Of a stretch of 19,004 bases of DNA, positions 1 to 7,458 are shown piece after piece (position 1 is the stretch's first letter; the number at the start of each line of letters is the position of its first letter). Both the position numbers and the translations under genes were made by a program. Source of the DNA: Pseudomonadota bacterium (GTDB lineage Bacteria > Pseudomonadota > Alphaproteobacteria > Acetobacterales > Acetobacteraceae); NCBI GenBank assembly GCA_021828605.1, contig JAJZEG010000060.1, positions 1-19,004 of the forward strand. Reading direction: 5' to 3'. The notes below the pieces were generated by a model that was not told where the DNA came from, did no database searches, and was given only the letters and a program-made list of their open reading frames with translations.

Positions 1-45
1 CTGATCCGATTGGGTAAAGCGAGGCCGGCGCGCACCATCATCCAT
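1..45 (-). CDS. Start of a truncated ORF downstream of the MFS gene
   Basis: An ATG lies one base after the stop codon of the MFS transporter gene, on the same strand, and the frame stays open for 15 codons (MDDGARRPRFTQSDQ) to the window edge. A GGAGG motif inside the end of the MFS gene lies about 12 bases upstream of the ATG, a little far but usable. The spacing suggests the third gene of a regulator-transporter-enzyme operon, where a catabolic enzyme would be usual. The fragment is too short to assign a family. Confidence 0.35.
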   Translation of the reverse strand, partial: MDDGARRPRFTQSDQ

Positions 46-46
46 G

Positions 47-1381
47 TTAGTTAATCGCCTCCAAACGACGCTGACGGGTTTCAATACCGAAAAATAGGAC
101 GGCAAGGATGAGCAACACTAACAACCCGATCATCATGCTCAAAACCCCTTTCACCCCATCGACATTGAATAAATGCACAACGAGGAATGGGGTGATGATC
201 GTCGCACCCCGACCAAACATATTGCAAAGTCCCGAGGCGCGCAGCCGAATTTCGGTTGGGAACAATTCAGGAATATAAATCGCGAATAACATCGCGACCA
301 ACACATAAATTGGCACGGTCAGGGCAAATCCAACCACTGGCAGCAAAGCCGGGTCACGCACGAACGGGTATATCGCGCCAAACAAAATCGCAAAGCACGA
401 CGCGGTGACGATGCTTGGTTTGCGTCCCCAGCGATCAGCGCCGAACGCGCCAATCGCCGAGCCAATCGGCGCGCCGATTGCCATCAGCACGGCATAGCCA
501 AAGGTTTGCGCAACCCCTAGCCCCTGCTTGACCATAAAAGTCGGCAGCCAAGTAATAAAGCCGTAAATCAGGGTGTTGATGACGATCAATGCAATACAGC
601 CAAGCACCAAGCGCGCCAGTAACGGTGCGGTGAATAGCGCCGAAAACGGCTGCAACGGGGCCGCCGTTTCGGCGACTGGTGTTGGCAGAGGCTGGCCATT
701 CGCCGCTTGGGTTTCAATGCTGCGCAATAGCGCATCGGCTTGCTCATGCTGTCCCACCGTTTCCAGCCAGCGCGGTGATTCCGGCAGTGATTTGCGCGCC
801 TGCCAAACAAAGAGCGCGCCGATCCCACCGAGGATGAACATGATCCGCCAGCCAAAATGCGGGACTAACGCATAGCCCAGCAATGCCGATATTGGCAGGC
901 CGGTCACCACGATCACCGCCATCATCCCCAGCCAACGCCCGCGCGCGGCGGGCGGAATAAACTCGGTGAGCGTCGAATAACCCACCACGTTCTCCGCACC
1001 AAGGCCAAAGCCCATTACAAAGCGCAGCAAAATCAGCACGCCCATGCCGGGCGCAAAGGCTGCGGCGATTGAGGCGAGGCCGAAAATGGCCAAATTCGCC
1101 TGATAGGTGAAACGCCTTCCATAGCGGTCACCGAGGAAACCGGTTACCACCGAGCCGAGCATCATGCCCACGAACGTCGCCGAAACAAACAAGGCCGCCT
1201 CGGGCAGGGTGGCAAAGCCGCTCCGAATCGTCGCTCCCAGCACGGTTGCCGCGATGTAAATATCGAACCCATCGAAAAACATGCCAATGCCGATGAGCCA
1301 CATAATGCGCCGGTGAAACGGCCCGATCGGCAGCCGGTCCAACCGGGCCCCCGCCGAATAACGTGGAATTGTTTGGCTCAT
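47..1381 (-). CDS. MFS transporter, metabolite:H+ symporter type
   Basis: This is an inner-membrane secondary transporter of the major facilitator superfamily, about 444 residues, the usual length for 12 helices. The loop 2-3 signature GDRYGRR and its counterpart DRWGRK in the second half are both visible, as are a PESPRW motif after helix 6 and PELFPTEIR near helix 10-11, all typical of the sugar/aromatic-acid metabolite:H+ symporter branch. The substrate cannot be read from sequence. I chose the ATG at 1381 because a GGGGGAA Shine-Dalgarno-like run lies about 7 bases before it; the in-frame ATG at 1396 has no ribosome-binding site and its own bases form part of that run. The gene follows the GntR regulator by 27 bases and is probably co-transcribed and controlled by it. 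A further ORF starts right after its stop. Confidence 0.9.
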   Translation of the reverse strand: MSQTIPRYSAGARLDRLPIGPFHRRIMWLIGIGMFFDGFDIYIAATVLGATIRSGFATLPEAALFVSATFVGMMLGSVVTGFLGDRYGRRFTYQANLAIFGLASIAAAFAPGMGVLILLRFVMGFGLGAENVVGYSTLTEFIPPAARGRWLGMMAVIVVTGLPISALLGYALVPHFGWRIMFILGGIGALFVWQARKSLPESPRWLETVGQHEQADALLRSIETQAANGQPLPTPVAETAAPLQPFSALFTAPLLARLVLGCIALIVINTLIYGFITWLPTFMVKQGLGVAQTFGYAVLMAIGAPIGSAIGAFGADRWGRKPSIVTASCFAILFGAIYPFVRDPALLPVVGFALTVPIYVLVAMLFAIYIPELFPTEIRLRASGLCNMFGRGATIITPFLVVHLFNVDGVKGVLSMMIGLLVLLILAVLFFGIETRQRRLEAIN

Positions 1382-1408
1382 TGTTGTTTCCCCCATTTTT
1401 GTTTGATT

Positions 1409-2041
1409 TTAGGCAACGATTGCCGCGCGACGGAGTGCTGCTAACACCCGTAGCTCCGCCGCATCGATATGCGCGCGCAGCAACCGGGCAGCAGTGCGCC
1501 CATCGCCCTGCGCAATCGCTTGCGCAATCGCGCGATGTTCGGCGATCAGCAAATCAGGCCGCCGACCCTCAATTTGATCCAAACTTACCCGCACCAGCCG
1601 GTCCGATTGCTCAATCACGTCAATGCAGGACGCCGCAAGCCTGCGGTTCGGCGTCATTGCGGCGAGCGCGCAGTGAAAGCGCCGGTTATCGTCAATGAAC
1701 GACACGGCATCATCGCCGGCAGCCACTTCTAACAAAATTGCCCGTGCCGCCGGATCAGCGGACCGCGCCGCCTGCAACGCGGCCTCGGGCTCTAACAGCC
1801 GGCGCAAGCCGAACATATCGGCGGCGTCACGCACCGAAATCGGCGCCACCCGATAATATTGGCGCGGCACAATCACCACCAAGCCTTCAGCCTCAAGGCG
1901 CAGCAACGCCTCGCGCAGCGGCGAACGACCAACCTGATAGCGGGCAATCGTTTGCGGTTCGCGAAGCTCTGCCCCCGGCGCCAACCGGCAGGTCAAAATA
2001 TCGTCTTTCAGCGCGGTATAGACGCTTGATCGCATTAGCAT
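1409..2041 (-). CDS. GntR family transcriptional regulator, FCD (FadR/VanR) subfamily
   Basis: This is a DNA-binding regulator of 210 residues. The winged helix-turn-helix occupies about residues 5-65, with the typical GRSPLREALLRLEAEGLV recognition segment at 38-55. The FCD ligand-binding domain follows at about 72-200; its usual metal-ligand positions are filled by N119, H123, H169 and H191. Members of this subfamily usually repress a catabolic or transport operon until a carboxylic acid ligand binds. Here the downstream MFS transporter gene is the obvious target. The start is supported by GGAG 7 bases upstream; a second ATG two codons later is also possible. A perfect 12-bp palindrome at 2063-2074, 22 bases upstream of the start, is a likely autoregulatory operator. 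The natural ligand is unknown. Confidence 0.93.
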   Translation of the reverse strand: MLMRSSVYTALKDDILTCRLAPGAELREPQTIARYQVGRSPLREALLRLEAEGLVVIVPRQYYRVAPISVRDAADMFGLRRLLEPEAALQAARSADPAARAILLEVAAGDDAVSFIDDNRRFHCALAAMTPNRRLAASCIDVIEQSDRLVRVSLDQIEGRRPDLLIAEHRAIAQAIAQGDGRTAARLLRAHIDAAELRVLAALRRAAIVA

Positions 2042-2062
2042 TATTTCGCTCCAAACTCAGTT

Positions 2063-2074
2063 GTGATATATCAC
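2063..2074. promoter_or_regulatory. Perfect palindrome GTGATATATCAC, candidate GntR operator
   Basis: The 12 bases read the same on both strands and lie in the AT-rich divergent region between the GntR-type regulator and the alpha/beta-hydrolase gene, 22 bases before the regulator start codon. GntR/FCD proteins bind short palindromes as dimers and commonly repress their own promoter, so this position fits an autoregulatory operator. The assignment is inferred from position and symmetry only. Confidence 0.5.
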
Positions 2075-2189
2075 GAAGTGAAAAACAAGCCTAAATTACG
2101 CTTTGAGACCTGTTAATTTTCTGCTATGGAAACTTTCTGACGAACGCTAAATCACCGTTTAATATATTAATGAAGGCACCGGGGCGAAA

Positions 2190-2954
2190 ATGACCATCCA
2201 TAATCTGGCTTGCGGCCAACTTCGCGCCCGGCGCTCAGGCGCGGGAAAACCAATCCTGCTGCTGCATTCGCTGCTCGCCGATTCCAGTAGCTGGTCGGGC
2301 CTCGCGCCGTTACTTGAAGGACTCGCCGAAATCATTGTGCTTGACCTGCCGGGTTTCGCCGGATTGCCGCCGATTGAGGGTGGGCTGCGCCCAATCGCCG
2401 CAGCACTCAGCACCGCGATCACAGAGCTTGATTTGCCGTCGGCGCCGATGATTATTGGTAATGGTTTCGGTAGTTTTCTCGCTTTGCAACTCGCCCTCGA
2501 CCATCCCGACCAGGTTGGCGCACTAACGCTGATCGGCGCCGGGTTGCGCTTCACTGAGCCCGGGCGCGCTGCTTTTCGCGCCATGCGCGAGGCGGCCCAA
2601 GCAAATGGCCTCGCCGCGATAGCTGATACGGCGATGGCGCGATTGTTTGGTGCGGCCTTTCGCGCGGATTACCCCAACCTCATCGCCGAGCGGCGCCTCG
2701 CGTTTTTGCGCACCAACCCCACCCAATTCAACGCCGCCTGCACTGCCCTGGAAACACTTGATTTTACCGCAGAGATTCATCGACTGGCCCTTGATACCCG
2801 CATCCTGGTCGGCGCCGAAGACCAGGCCACCCCGCCGGCCATGGCCCAAGCCCTCGCCGAAGCGGTTCCCCATGCCCAACTGACGATTCTCGCCGGCCTC
2901 GCCCATGTCCCGCAACTACAAGACCCCGCTGCCCTTGCCGCATTGATCCGGTAA
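2190..2954 (+). CDS. Alpha/beta-hydrolase-fold protein with a glycine at the nucleophile position
   Basis: The 254-residue protein has the fold of small cytoplasmic alpha/beta hydrolases such as 3-oxoadipate enol-lactonases. Visible landmarks are the oxyanion-loop strand PILLLHSLL (21-29), DLPGFAG after strand 4 (52-58), the nucleophile elbow region IIGNGFGSF (88-96), the acid D211 in VGAEDQATPP and the histidine H239 in GLAHVP. The elbow would normally read G-x-S-x-G; here it reads G-N-G-F-G, so residue 92 is glycine (codon GGT, one base from serine AGT). It may not be a classical serine hydrolase. No signal peptide is seen. It is divergent from the GntR regulator and separated by 148 bases. 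A weak terminator-like hairpin follows. The fold is certain; activity and substrate are not. Confidence 0.88.
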   Translation: MTIHNLACGQLRARRSGAGKPILLLHSLLADSSSWSGLAPLLEGLAEIIVLDLPGFAGLPPIEGGLRPIAAALSTAITELDLPSAPMIIGNGFGSFLALQLALDHPDQVGALTLIGAGLRFTEPGRAAFRAMREAAQANGLAAIADTAMARLFGAAFRADYPNLIAERRLAFLRTNPTQFNAACTALETLDFTAEIHRLALDTRILVGAEDQATPPAMAQALAEAVPHAQLTILAGLAHVPQLQDPAALAALIR

Positions 2955-3018
2955 TTTCCGACACCCAATTTGGTCAATCTTTCTTTGCAGGGGCGGCCCA
3001 GCGAGGGCTGTTCGGCGG

Positions 3019-3039
3019 CCAGCCGGAACGTTGGTTTTT
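3019..3039 (+). terminator. Weak terminator-like hairpin after the alpha/beta-hydrolase gene
   Basis: CCAGC at 3019-3023 can pair with GTTGG at 3030-3034 (one G-U pair) around a 6-base loop, and five T residues follow directly. The stem is short, so termination would be inefficient. It sits between the hydrolase stop and the palindrome that precedes the next gene. Confidence 0.3.
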
Positions 3040-3057
3040 ATGTGATAATTATCACAT
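3040..3057. promoter_or_regulatory. 18-bp perfect palindrome, CRP/FNR-like binding site
   Basis: The sequence ATGTGATAATTATCACAT is identical on both strands. Its half-sites TGTGA and TCACA separated by six bases match the arrangement bound by CRP/FNR superfamily dimers. A possible -10 element TATTAA lies at 3078-3083, which would put the transcription start near 3090 and the palindrome centre (3048.5) at about -41.5, the class II activator position. The site would drive the 70-residue membrane protein gene at 3160. The identity of the regulator is inferred; a Fur-type regulator also favours GATAAT-like half-sites. Confidence 0.55.
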
Positions 3058-3159
3058 CATATTTCGGTGCGATGAGTTATTAATCCGTTCAGACGCAATG
3101 GACTTTCTCATCAACCCCCGCCCGCTTTTTTTCTGACGGGCATCAAGGAGAACCAAGCC

Positions 3160-3372
3160 ATGACCGCCCATACCGCCGATATTGCCCTTATCACCCCTGG
3201 CCCCGTCCTGCTTCGGCTGCAACGCGAGCCCGTCATTCGGGCCACCCATTTCGTGCAACGGCCCGGCATTATTGACCGCGACTACGACATCGGGGGCCGC
3301 GTAAAACTAACCGGTATGATTGCTGCCACCGCGATCACGCTGATCACCGCCGCTATTTTTTTGTTTCTGTAA
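3160..3372 (+). CDS. Small tail-anchored membrane protein of unknown function
   Basis: The gene encodes 70 residues and starts at an ATG with AGGAG nearby (3147-3151), a good ribosome-binding site. I recognise no family. Residues 1-49 are polar with several prolines and a charged centre (RPGIIDRDYD at 34-43). Residues about 51-70 form one uninterrupted hydrophobic helix ending at the C-terminus, the layout of a tail-anchored or single-pass small membrane protein with a cytoplasmic N-terminus. The 5' untranslated region holds a short hairpin (3120-3124 with 3137-3141) and, further up, the 18-bp CRP/FNR-like palindrome. This organisation, with its own regulatory site and ribosome-binding site, argues for a real gene. 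The downstream SDR gene is 137 bases away and may share transcripts. Confidence 0.65.
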   Translation: MTAHTADIALITPGPVLLRLQREPVIRATHFVQRPGIIDRDYDIGGRVKLTGMIAATAITLITAAIFLFL

Positions 3373-3509
3373 GGCGCGTCTCTTATACCATCAGGCGAGG
3401 TTTCGGTTCGCCCCTCCCGATGATTTCCAATGATTAATGTGTTTCGGCAGATGTTCATCGCCACGTGCATTTCATCCAATGCAACCATTCCGATGAACAG
3501 GAAACCGCC

Positions 3510-4514
3510 GTGCAAGATATTTATCGACATCAGATCGTTGTGGTCACCGGTGCGGGTGCTGGTGTCGGCCGGGCTACCGCGCGTGAATTTGCCAAGCAAG
3601 GCTGTGACGTTGCGTTGCTCTCGCGCGAGCAGGATCGGTTGGAGAACGCCGCCGCAGAACTTCGCGGGCTTGGGGTGCGCGCTTTGGCGATCCCGACCGA
3701 TGTTGCCGATCCCAGTGCCGTGGAAGCCGCCGCTGAACAGGTTGAACGCGAATTAGGCCCCATTGATGTCTGGGTGAACGTCGCGATGGCGACCGTGTTT
3801 TCGCCGGTCGAGGAATTGACCGCCGAGGAGGTCAAGCGGGGCACCGAGGTAACGTATTTGGGCCAAGTCTATGGCATGATGTCGGCGCTCAAAAGAATGC
3901 GCCCGCGCAATCGCGGCGCCATCGTCAATGTCGGCTCTGCCTTAGCCTATCGGTCGGTTCCGTTGCAGGCCATTTATTGCGGGGGCAAGGCCGCGATTCG
4001 CGGCTTCACCGACAGTTTGCGCTGCGAGCTTTTGCACCAAAAATCGAATATTCATATTACCATGGTGCAATTACCAGCGGTCAACACCCCGCAATTTGAC
4101 TGGGCGATGAACAAAACCGGGTATCGCGCCCGTCCGGTGGCGCCGGTTTATGAACCAGAGGTGCCGGCCAAGGCCATCGTATTTGCGGCCAGCCATCGGC
4201 GGCGAGAAATTTGGGTGGGCATTCCAACCGTTGCAGCGATTGTCGGCAACTTCGTCGCACCGGGCTTGCTTGATCGGTATCTCGGTAAAACCGGGTATCG
4301 GAGCCAAACAACCAAAACGCCGGTTAATCCCGAGCAGCCGAATAATTTGTATGAACCGGTGAAAGGCGGTTATGGCGCGCGTGGTCGATTTGGCAGCGAA
4401 GCCTATAATGGCAGCCTCGAATTATTCACCGACCGCCATCAAATCGCGGCCTATGCCGCTTTGGGCGGACTATTGCTTGCTGTGCATCTTCTGGCCAAAA
4501 AATATGATTTTTGA
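3510..4514 (+). CDS. SDR family oxidoreductase with C-terminal membrane helix
   Basis: This is an NAD(P)-dependent short-chain dehydrogenase/reductase of about 334 residues, longer than the usual 250. Numbering from the GTG start, the cofactor motif TGAGAGVG is at 13-20, the catalytic serine is S143 and the YxxxK pair is Y156/K160. The NNAG motif is degenerate (NVAMA). After the Rossmann domain an extension of about 80 residues ends in a hydrophobic segment (AAYAALGGLLLAVHLLA) followed by KKYDF, suggesting membrane tethering. I prefer the GTG at 3510, which has AGGAAA at 3499-3504, over the in-frame ATG at 3465, which has no ribosome-binding site. The stop lies 14 bases before the GMC oxidoreductase start, so the two genes are co-expressed and probably act on related alcohol/carbonyl substrates. 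Confidence 0.9.
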   Translation: MQDIYRHQIVVVTGAGAGVGRATAREFAKQGCDVALLSREQDRLENAAAELRGLGVRALAIPTDVADPSAVEAAAEQVERELGPIDVWVNVAMATVFSPVEELTAEEVKRGTEVTYLGQVYGMMSALKRMRPRNRGAIVNVGSALAYRSVPLQAIYCGGKAAIRGFTDSLRCELLHQKSNIHITMVQLPAVNTPQFDWAMNKTGYRARPVAPVYEPEVPAKAIVFAASHRRREIWVGIPTVAAIVGNFVAPGLLDRYLGKTGYRSQTTKTPVNPEQPNNLYEPVKGGYGARGRFGSEAYNGSLELFTDRHQIAAYAALGGLLLAVHLLAKKYDF

Positions 4515-4528
4515 CCGGAGCGGCGCCG

Positions 4529-6106
4529 ATGCCTGACGATCATTACGATATCATCGTGATCGGCAGCGGCCCCGGCGGGGCGTCACTCACCCAAAGCCTC
4601 GCCGCGACCGGCAAAAAAATCCTGCTGCTCGAACGCGGCGACTATTTGTCGCGCACTCAGAATAACTGGTCGGCGCAAGCGGTTTTTGTCAAAAAAAAGT
4701 ACCAGGCGCCGGACATCTGGTATAATTGCGACGGTAAGGCGTTCCATCCGGGCTTGCATTATTATGTTGGCGGCAATTCCAAAGTCTATGGCGCGGCCCT
4801 GTTCAGAATGCGCGAGCGCGATTTCGACGAGATCCAGCATAAAAGCGGCATCTCACCGGCCTGGCCGGTGACGTATGATACGTTCGAACCCTATTATGCG
4901 CAGGCCGAAGCGCTGTTCCATGTTCACGGTCAGCGCGGTGAAGATCCGACCGAACCGTGGTCGAGCGGTGGATTTCCTCATCCGGCTGTCGCACATGAAG
5001 GCAAGGTTCAAGCATTGCATGATGCGCTGTTGCAGGACGGGCTGCACCCGTTCCATCTGCCGCTGGGTATTTTGCTCGATGAGGCGCAGGGCAGGCCGAC
5101 GCCAACCAGCACATGCATCAAATGCGACGCATTTGACGGGTTTCCTTGTTTGCTCAATGGCAAGGCCGATGCGCAGGTTATTTGCGTCGACCCCACGCTG
5201 GCCGCACATTCCAATGTGACGCTGTTGACCAATGCTTATGTGACCAAGCTTGACACCGACCCTTCGGGCCGGACCATCACCGGGGTTCAGGTTACGCGCC
5301 ACGCGGAGGAGAACCGATTTTCAGCAGACATCGTGGTTGTGGCTTGCGGCGCACTGAGTTCAGCTTTGCTGCTGCTGCGCTCGGCAAATGACGCTCATCC
5401 CAACGGCCTCGCCAACGGCTCCGATCAGGTCGGTCGCAATTATCTTCGCCATAACCAAGCGGTGCTGATGGCGATTTTGAAAGAGCCGATTGAGGCGGTG
5501 TTCCAGAAAACCATGGCGATCAGCGACTATTATTTTGGCGATGACGATTTTCCATTTCCGATGGGATTGATCCAGTCTTGTGCCAAAGTTCATGGTGAAC
5601 AGATCAGAGGTGAATCCCTCGCCTCATGGATGTCGTTTTTGCCGGAAATGCCGTTTGAAATGGTCGCGCGGCACGCGATAGATTTTTGGCTTTCCGCCGA
5701 GGATCTGCCGCACCCGGATAATCGGATCATGATCGGGGCCGATGGCAAGGTTATTCTCAATTTGATCGAGACCAACCCTGAGCCGCTGAAGCAGCTCCGC
5801 AAACGCCTTGAAACTATTTTGAATAAAGCCGCCTCACACCGCTCTATTTTGGAACGCTCGCTCTATTTCGATAAAAACATCCCCCTCGCGGGCACGGCCC
5901 ATCAGGCTGGAACATGCCGATTTGGCATCGATAAAAATACGTCGGTGCTCAATACCGATTGCCGTGCGCATGAGGTGGATAATTTATATGTGACCGACGC
6001 GAGTTTTTTTTGTTCGATCAGCGCGGTCAATCCGACACTGACAATCATCGCTAACGCGTTGCGGGTGGCTGATCACTTGAAGGCGCGGCTTGGAGCGGTC
6101 GGGTGA
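4529..6106 (+). CDS. GMC family oxidoreductase (choline/glucose dehydrogenase-like)
   Basis: This is a FAD-dependent alcohol or sugar dehydrogenase/oxidase of 525 residues. The N-terminal FAD motif GSGPGG is at 12-17 with the ribose-binding acid in LLLERGD (33-38); GGNSKVYGAALFR (81-93) is the flavin-contact loop. The C-terminal GMC domain shows the active-site pair H458 (GTAHQAG) and N501 (AVNPTLT). Cysteines 196, 199 and 207 (C-x2-C-x7-C) lie where related dehydrogenases carry an iron-sulfur or structural cysteine cluster, but the spacing differs from the C-x5-C-x3-C of FAD-glucose dehydrogenase. No signal peptide is seen. The ATG at 4529 is preceded by GGAG at 4517-4520; an in-frame TTG at 4511 overlaps the SDR stop but is less likely. 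It pairs with the upstream SDR; substrate unknown. Confidence 0.92.
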   Translation: MPDDHYDIIVIGSGPGGASLTQSLAATGKKILLLERGDYLSRTQNNWSAQAVFVKKKYQAPDIWYNCDGKAFHPGLHYYVGGNSKVYGAALFRMRERDFDEIQHKSGISPAWPVTYDTFEPYYAQAEALFHVHGQRGEDPTEPWSSGGFPHPAVAHEGKVQALHDALLQDGLHPFHLPLGILLDEAQGRPTPTSTCIKCDAFDGFPCLLNGKADAQVICVDPTLAAHSNVTLLTNAYVTKLDTDPSGRTITGVQVTRHAEENRFSADIVVVACGALSSALLLLRSANDAHPNGLANGSDQVGRNYLRHNQAVLMAILKEPIEAVFQKTMAISDYYFGDDDFPFPMGLIQSCAKVHGEQIRGESLASWMSFLPEMPFEMVARHAIDFWLSAEDLPHPDNRIMIGADGKVILNLIETNPEPLKQLRKRLETILNKAASHRSILERSLYFDKNIPLAGTAHQAGTCRFGIDKNTSVLNTDCRAHEVDNLYVTDASFFCSISAVNPTLTIIANALRVADHLKARLGAVG

Positions 6107-6167
6107 TCGCCGCAGCGACCTTTGCTGAGCGCAAGCGCTCCGGCTCGGCGATTGAGGGATGCGGTGA

Positions 6168-7457
6168 ATGAAAGCTTCATGGCTGCTTCACGGCAACGAA
6201 GATGCAGCCATCGATCCGCCGCACGGCGTCGTTGCGTGCCCCGACTGCGGAACCGCGCAAACCATGCCGCACCGCAGCGGTCATGGCGTTATCCATTGCG
6301 TGACCTGCGACAGCCCGCTGGAACAAACCGTCGGGCGAAGCCTTAATGCGGCGCTGGCGGTATCGCTCACCGCGCTCATTCTGCTGCTTCCGGCCAATAT
6401 TCTGCCGTTGCTGAGTGTTAATATTCTGGGCAGCGAAAACCGAACCGTTATCGCCTCCGGGATTATCGGGGTGGCGCATCAAGGCTGGCCCTTGATCGCG
6501 ATTATCACCGGTTTGGAAATTATCGTCCTGCCGCTTTTGCGCTTTGGATTGCTCACGGCGGTTTTGTTAGCCCTGCGCTTTGGTCACCGTGCGTCCTGGA
6601 TCGGCCCGGCCTTCCGCTGGTCGGAAATGCTCGATGATTGGGCAATGCCTGACGTGTTCCTGTTCGGCTGCATTGTCGGCTATAGCCGCGTGGCACCGTT
6701 CCTGCCGGTGGTTATTGGCGGCGGTGGATATTGCTTAATCGCTGTCGCGTTGCTGACCCTGATCACCCGATCCACGCTTGAGCGTCGCGCCCTTTGGCGG
6801 CGGATTCGTCCCCCCGCCGAAACCATTACGCCGGACATGGTCGGCTGTGTGGGTTGCGACCTCGCACTTCCCGCCGCATTCGATGGCAAACGCTGCCCGG
6901 CTTGCCACGCGCGGGTTTGGCGGGTTCGCCCGTTTGCCACCATGGAGGCCTTCGCCCTTACCGCTGCCGGCGCCGCCTTCTATCCGATCGCTTATGTGTA
7001 CCCGATGGAATATAGTGTGCAGCTCGGCTCGTTTCACGGCTATTCAATCATGACGGGCGTGGTGAAACTGCTTCAGGCCAAATTATGGGTGTTTGCCGCG
7101 ATTATATTCGTCGCCAGCGTTCTCATCCCTTTTCTGAAACTGATATCCTTATGTTGGTTCGCCTGGTCAATTCACCAGCGTTCGGGGCGTCACCTCAAAT
7201 TCAAAACCAAGCTCTATCGGGTGATCGACCGGATCGGGCGTTGGTCGCATATCGATGTGTTCACCATCGCGGTGTTTCTGCCGCTGATGCATCTGCCGGG
7301 ATATTTGAGCGTCGTGGTCGGGCGGGCACTGCCGGCCTTTTTGGCAGTTGTTGTGCTAACAATGTTCGCGACGAAGCTGTTTGATCCTCGTGAATTATGG
7401 CATGCGGCGGCAGCTGGCGCGCGTGAGCCGCAATGGCTGAACCAAGCGGATCGATGA
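6168..7457 (+). CDS. pqiA: PqiA, paraquat-inducible inner-membrane protein A
   Basis: PqiA is the inner-membrane component of the PqiABC intermembrane lipid-transport system. The 429 residues contain two tandem PqiA domains, each with a zinc-ribbon of two CxxC pairs: C24/C27 with C44/C47, and C227/C230 with C243/C246. Each ribbon is followed by about four membrane helices, including the NILPLLSVNILG segment typical of the family. Length matches E. coli PqiA closely. The gene follows the GMC gene by 61 bases, a gap that holds a short perfect inverted repeat (6127-6140) but no clear terminator, so read-through is possible. It ends one base before the pqiB start, showing a tightly coupled operon. 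The start ATG has GAGGG about 11 bases upstream. Confidence 0.95.
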   Translation: MKASWLLHGNEDAAIDPPHGVVACPDCGTAQTMPHRSGHGVIHCVTCDSPLEQTVGRSLNAALAVSLTALILLLPANILPLLSVNILGSENRTVIASGIIGVAHQGWPLIAIITGLEIIVLPLLRFGLLTAVLLALRFGHRASWIGPAFRWSEMLDDWAMPDVFLFGCIVGYSRVAPFLPVVIGGGGYCLIAVALLTLITRSTLERRALWRRIRPPAETITPDMVGCVGCDLALPAAFDGKRCPACHARVWRVRPFATMEAFALTAAGAAFYPIAYVYPMEYSVQLGSFHGYSIMTGVVKLLQAKLWVFAAIIFVASVLIPFLKLISLCWFAWSIHQRSGRHLKFKTKLYRVIDRIGRWSHIDVFTIAVFLPLMHLPGYLSVVVGRALPAFLAVVVLTMFATKLFDPRELWHAAAAGAREPQWLNQADR

Positions 7458-7458
7458 C

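Noticed and set aside
1382..1396. Upstream ATG of the MFS transporter at 1396
   Set aside because: It has no Shine-Dalgarno sequence and its codons overlap the G-rich run that serves the ATG at 1381.
3120..3141. Hairpin GCCCG/CGGGC in the leader of the 70-residue protein, considered as an attenuator or riboswitch
   Set aside because: The five-base stem with a 12-base T-rich loop matches no known riboswitch and there is no alternative pairing that I can see.
3465..3509. Upstream ATG of the SDR at 3465
   Set aside because: It has no ribosome-binding site and adds 15 residues ahead of the Rossmann strand that have no counterpart in the family; the GTG at 3510 has AGGAAA at a good distance.
4853..5302. 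A 149-codon minus-strand open frame inside the first GMC gene
   Set aside because: It is antisense to conserved GMC sequence and has no supporting start signal or recognisable domain.
6127..6140. Perfect inverted repeat GAGCGC-AA-GCGCTC between the GMC gene and pqiA, considered as a terminator
   Set aside because: The loop is only two bases, the stem is short and no T run follows, so intrinsic termination is not supported.
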